A stretch of DNA of 64,000 nt. It comes from Benzoatithermus flavus. GTDB lineage: Bacteria; Pseudomonadota; Alphaproteobacteria; Geminicoccales; Geminicoccaceae. The position numbers and the translations under genes are program-made. The stretch lies in the NCBI RefSeq assembly GCF_037908215.1, contig NZ_JBBLZC010000007.1:124001-188000 (forward strand), in the 5' to 3' direction. The notes below the pieces were generated by a model. It saw nothing but the letters and a program-made list of their open reading frames with translations, had not been told where the DNA came from and made no database searches. Positions 61,416 to 64,000 of the stretch are shown piece after piece; position 1 is the first letter of the stretch; each line of letters begins with the position of its first letter.

Positions 61416-62644
61416 CACGCCACCGCCTTCTCGGGCTGGGCCGCATCCGCCGCCGTCTCGCCGCCGTGCCGGGCGAGGAAGGCGCGAATGTTGCGCACGG
61501 CCTGCCGCAGGCGGTGCTTGTTCTCGACCAGCGCCATGCGCACATAGCCTTCGCCGTACTCGCCGAAGCCGATCCCGGGCGAGACCGCCACGTCCGCCTC
61601 CTCGAGCAGCAGCTTCGCGAAGCCCAGGGAGCCCAGATGGCGGAACCGCTTCGGTACCGGCGCCCAGCAGAACATGGTGGCGTCGGGTTTCGGGATCGGC
61701 CAGCCGGCCTTGGCGAGTCCGTCGACCAGGACGTCGCGCCGCTCGCGATAGAGCTTGCGGAACCCCTCCACACAGTCCTGCGGCCCGTTGAGCGCCGCCG
61801 TCGCCGCCACCTGGATCGGGGTGAAGGCGCCATAGTCGAGGTAGGACTTGATCCGGGTCAGCGCCGAGACGAGCCGGGTGTTGCCGGCGGCGAAGCCGAT
61901 ACGCCAGCCCGGCATGGAATAGGTCTTGGAGAGCGAGCCGAACTCGATCGCGACGTCGAAAGCACCGGGTGCCTGCAGGATCGAGGGCGGCGGCTCGTCG
62001 CCGAAATAGATCTCGGCATAGGCGATGTCGGAGAGGAGCCAGATCTCCTTGGCCTTCGCCCAGGCGACCATCTCCTTGTAGAAGTCGAGGTCGCAGGTGA
62101 GCGCCGTCGGGTTCGAAGGGAAGTTCAGCACCACCATGCTGGGTGCCGGCACCGAATGCTCGGCGGCATGCGCGAGCTCGCGCATGAGATCGATTCCCGG
62201 TCCGAACGGCACGTGCCGGATCGAGGCGCCGGCGATGATGAAGCCGAAGGGATGGATCGGGTAGCTCGGGTTGGGGGTGAGGATCGTGTCGCCCGGTGCC
62301 GTGATCGCCTGGGCGAGGTTGGCGAGCCCCTCCTTCGAGCCCAGCGTCACGCACACCTGGGTCTCGGGGTCGAGCCTGACCCCGAAGCGCCGCTCGTAAT
62401 AGCCGGCCCAGGCCTTCCGCAGGCCCGGAATGCCGCGCGAGGTCGAGTAGCGGTGCGTCTTTCCGTCCCGCACGGTCTCGACCAGCTTGTCGACGATGTG
62501 CTTGGGCGTGGGGCTGTCCGGGTTGCCCATCCCGAGATCGATGATGTCGCGGCCCGCGGCTCGGGCCGCCGCCTTGAGCCGGTTGACCTCGGCGAAGACG
62601 TAGGGCGGCAGGCGACGGATGCGGTGGAATTCGGGCTCTTTCAT
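61415..62644 (-). CDS. PLP aminotransferase, alanine/LL-DAP aminotransferase type (AlaC-like)
   Basis: About 409-residue class I/II aminotransferase. Seen: the N-terminal EFHRIRRLPPYVFAEV typical of AlaC-like alanine transaminases, NPDSPTP, the PLP-binding SLSKTYSMPGWRIGF with the Schiff-base Lys, and a closing FGEYGEGYVRMALV. Often annotated as LL-diaminopimelate aminotransferase. Its place before hom is conserved in alphaproteobacteria. I chose ATG 62644 because it begins just before the family's start; 62689 and 62710 are in-frame alternatives. Confidence 0.9.
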   Translation of the reverse strand: MKEPEFHRIRRLPPYVFAEVNRLKAAARAAGRDIIDLGMGNPDSPTPKHIVDKLVETVRDGKTHRYSTSRGIPGLRKAWAGYYERRFGVRLDPETQVCVTLGSKEGLANLAQAITAPGDTILTPNPSYPIHPFGFIIAGASIRHVPFGPGIDLMRELAHAAEHSVPAPSMVVLNFPSNPTALTCDLDFYKEMVAWAKAKEIWLLSDIAYAEIYFGDEPPPSILQAPGAFDVAIEFGSLSKTYSMPGWRIGFAAGNTRLVSALTRIKSYLDYGAFTPIQVAATAALNGPQDCVEGFRKLYRERRDVLVDGLAKAGWPIPKPDATMFCWAPVPKRFRHLGSLGFAKLLLEEADVAVSPGIGFGEYGEGYVRMALVENKHRLRQAVRNIRAFLARHGGETAADAAQPEKAVA

Positions 62645-62764
62645 GCGCTCGATCCAGGAGATGCGGCGGCCCGAGCCGCGGGCCGCCATCTTGGCCGTGC
62701 TTCCTAGCACGTTTCGCGCGGATCGCGAATCCGCATCCGGGCCGAAGCTGCTGCGGCTTTGCGC

Positions 62765-63811
62765 TCAGCTCGGCCGGGACGCCGCGAGGTAGACGACCAC
62801 CTCGTCGCCCACGCCGCCCGTGCTGAGCTCGAGCTGGCTCGCGGAGGCGCCGGCCTGCATGAGCGCCATCGCCACCTGCCGGCCGCGGTCGATGCCGAGC
62901 CCCGCCGGCGCGGCCGGTGCCACGATCCTGAGCCCTGCTCCGGCGGCACGTGCGATCTCGACCGCCTGGGCGAGCCGGCTCCGGGCGTCGGCGGCGAGGC
63001 TCGTGCTCCGTGGGGCGAACGACACGCGGGCCACCACCGAGCCCGCGGCCGGAACCTGGCGCGGTACGTGGGCCGCGCTCCGGGCCGGCGACTCCACGGC
63101 AGCGGTCGTCGCGACCGGCTGCGGGACCCCGGCGGCGCTCTTCTCTCCATCGTTGCCGCCCTCGTCGAGGCCCAGAAGCCCGCCGAGATAGCTGCCGAAG
63201 CGCTGGATCGCACCGGGTTGCGCCTCGACCTTGCCTTGTCTCGCCCCGGCCGCAGGGGGCGCCGCGGGCGGCTGCCCGCCGGAAGCGGGTGCCGCACCCT
63301 CGGCCGGCTGCGCCGGGCCGGACAGGCCCAGGGCTTCGGTGATCGAGGCCGGACCGTAAGGGTCCGGGATCTTGCGCCCGAGGCGGCGCATGAACTTCCG
63401 CAGGCGGCCATCGTCGGCGGCGGCGTTCAGGTTCTCCTCGACATAGGCGCGGGCGATGGCCGCATCGCCGGGCGGCTGGCCCGCCGCGGCCGGCTGCGCC
63501 GCTTTCTGCGGCGCTCCTGCGGTCTCGGCCGCCGCCGGCGCCGGTGCCGCCGGCGGCGGCGTCTTGCTCTGGCCGGTGGCGTAAGCCAGCTCGGCCGCGC
63601 GATGCCGCGCGTTCTCGCGGTCGGCCACGAGCGCATCCGCGATCGCGCGCCGCTGCTCGACCGTATAGCTCAGGTGTGGGCGCGGCGGCACGCTCGCGAG
63701 GTCGGGATAGTCGCTGGGCGAGGCCGGGACGGCGGGGCTCGCCCCCGGCCTGCCGGAGCGCTCGCAGGCGGCTGTGGCCAGGAGCAGCAGGAGGGCGCAG
63801 CCGGAGGCCAT
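62765..63811 (-). CDS. lipoprotein with proline/alanine-rich linkers, unknown
   Basis: 349-residue exported protein. Lipobox LLLLLATAAC near residue 16, then a helical segment (HLSYTVEQRRAIADALVADR), two long Pro/Ala/Gly linkers, and a C-terminal domain (about 250-349; VSFAPRSTSLAADARSRLAQ, VEIARAAGAGLRIVAPA, GRQVAMALMQAGASASQLEL) that follows the outline of an OmpA-like peptidoglycan-binding fold. ATG 63811 places the signal peptide at the start; the frame runs to 63931. Bases 63932-64000 hold nothing recognised. Confidence 0.75.
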   Translation of the reverse strand: MASGCALLLLLATAACERSGRPGASPAVPASPSDYPDLASVPPRPHLSYTVEQRRAIADALVADRENARHRAAELAYATGQSKTPPPAAPAPAAAETAGAPQKAAQPAAAGQPPGDAAIARAYVEENLNAAADDGRLRKFMRRLGRKIPDPYGPASITEALGLSGPAQPAEGAAPASGGQPPAAPPAAGARQGKVEAQPGAIQRFGSYLGGLLGLDEGGNDGEKSAAGVPQPVATTAAVESPARSAAHVPRQVPAAGSVVARVSFAPRSTSLAADARSRLAQAVEIARAAGAGLRIVAPAAPAGLGIDRGRQVAMALMQAGASASQLELSTGGVGDEVVVYLAASRPS

Positions 63812-64000
63812 GCTGCGCTGCAACGAAATGCCGCGTGGCAGAAGGCTGCCCGTCGCATGCCGGCCACGGGTGCCGGGTGATATCGCCCGCTTCGGATCGT
63901 TGGCGACAGATCGCGGATTGACTACATACACGGTCCGGTAGCGATCCAGCTGTAGAGATTTCCCGACCGGCGGAGGCTCATCGACAGGGCTCGGGCGATT

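Overview
The window is very high G+C DNA with dense gene packing, many ATGA/GTGA start-stop overlaps and several GTG or TTG starts. Gene families and gene order (glpX next to hom and an alanine-type aminotransferase, cobS next to a J-domain gene, ppx-rlmE, DUF29, a DUF1127 gene divergent from a GcvA-type LysR gene) point to an alphaproteobacterium, perhaps a Rhodospirillales-like lineage. That placement is inference only. I saw no rRNA, tRNA, CRISPR array, insertion sequence or prophage.

Layout. 0-4 kb: group III truncated haemoglobin, a small unknown protein, a right-handed beta-helix protein and an altronate/galactarate-type dehydratase. 4-9 kb: a Fic protein flanked by unusual palindromes, then cobT, cobS and a J-domain gene. 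9-18.3 kb (minus strand): a nucleoside uptake and breakdown locus, with a BMP-type binding protein, a double ABC ATPase, two permeases, DUF29, an in-frame cytidine deaminase-purine nucleoside phosphorylase fusion, deoC and deoA. A decayed higBA toxin-antitoxin pair sits on the opposite strand between the ATPase and permease genes. 18.4-24.3 kb: a compact unit of a TPP enzyme, an enolase-superfamily enzyme and a large FAD/Fe-S 2-hydroxyacid dehydrogenase. 24.4-34 kb: a PPC-domain protein, FMN reductase, LysR/DUF1127 pair, tsaC-type gene, bioY, purD, an AraC remnant, aquaporin, CDGSH protein, ppx and rlmE.

34-47 kb: two exported proteins (one with three tandem repeats, one GH114 family), a mannose-isomerase-type cupin, and a type II secretion operon gspE-F-C-G-H-I-J-K-L-M. 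No secretin (gspD) or prepilin peptidase gene is present in the window. The tip pseudopilins GspI, GspJ and GspK all carry Gly/Ser/Asp-rich low-complexity stretches. 47-64 kb: a LivK-type binding protein, a membrane protein, tusA, a BDH2-like SDR, a lipoprotein, a TPR lipoprotein, a truncated di-heme cytochrome remnant, a hydantoinase, a PhnD-like protein, OsmC, a DapA-family protein, DUF4383, recJ, glpX, hom, an aminotransferase and a lipoprotein cut close to the window end.

The most unusual points are the Cdd-PNP fusion inside a complete import-and-catabolism locus, the low-complexity insertions shared by all three tip pseudopilins in a secretin-less cluster, the triple-repeat exported protein next to that cluster, and the palindromes around fic.
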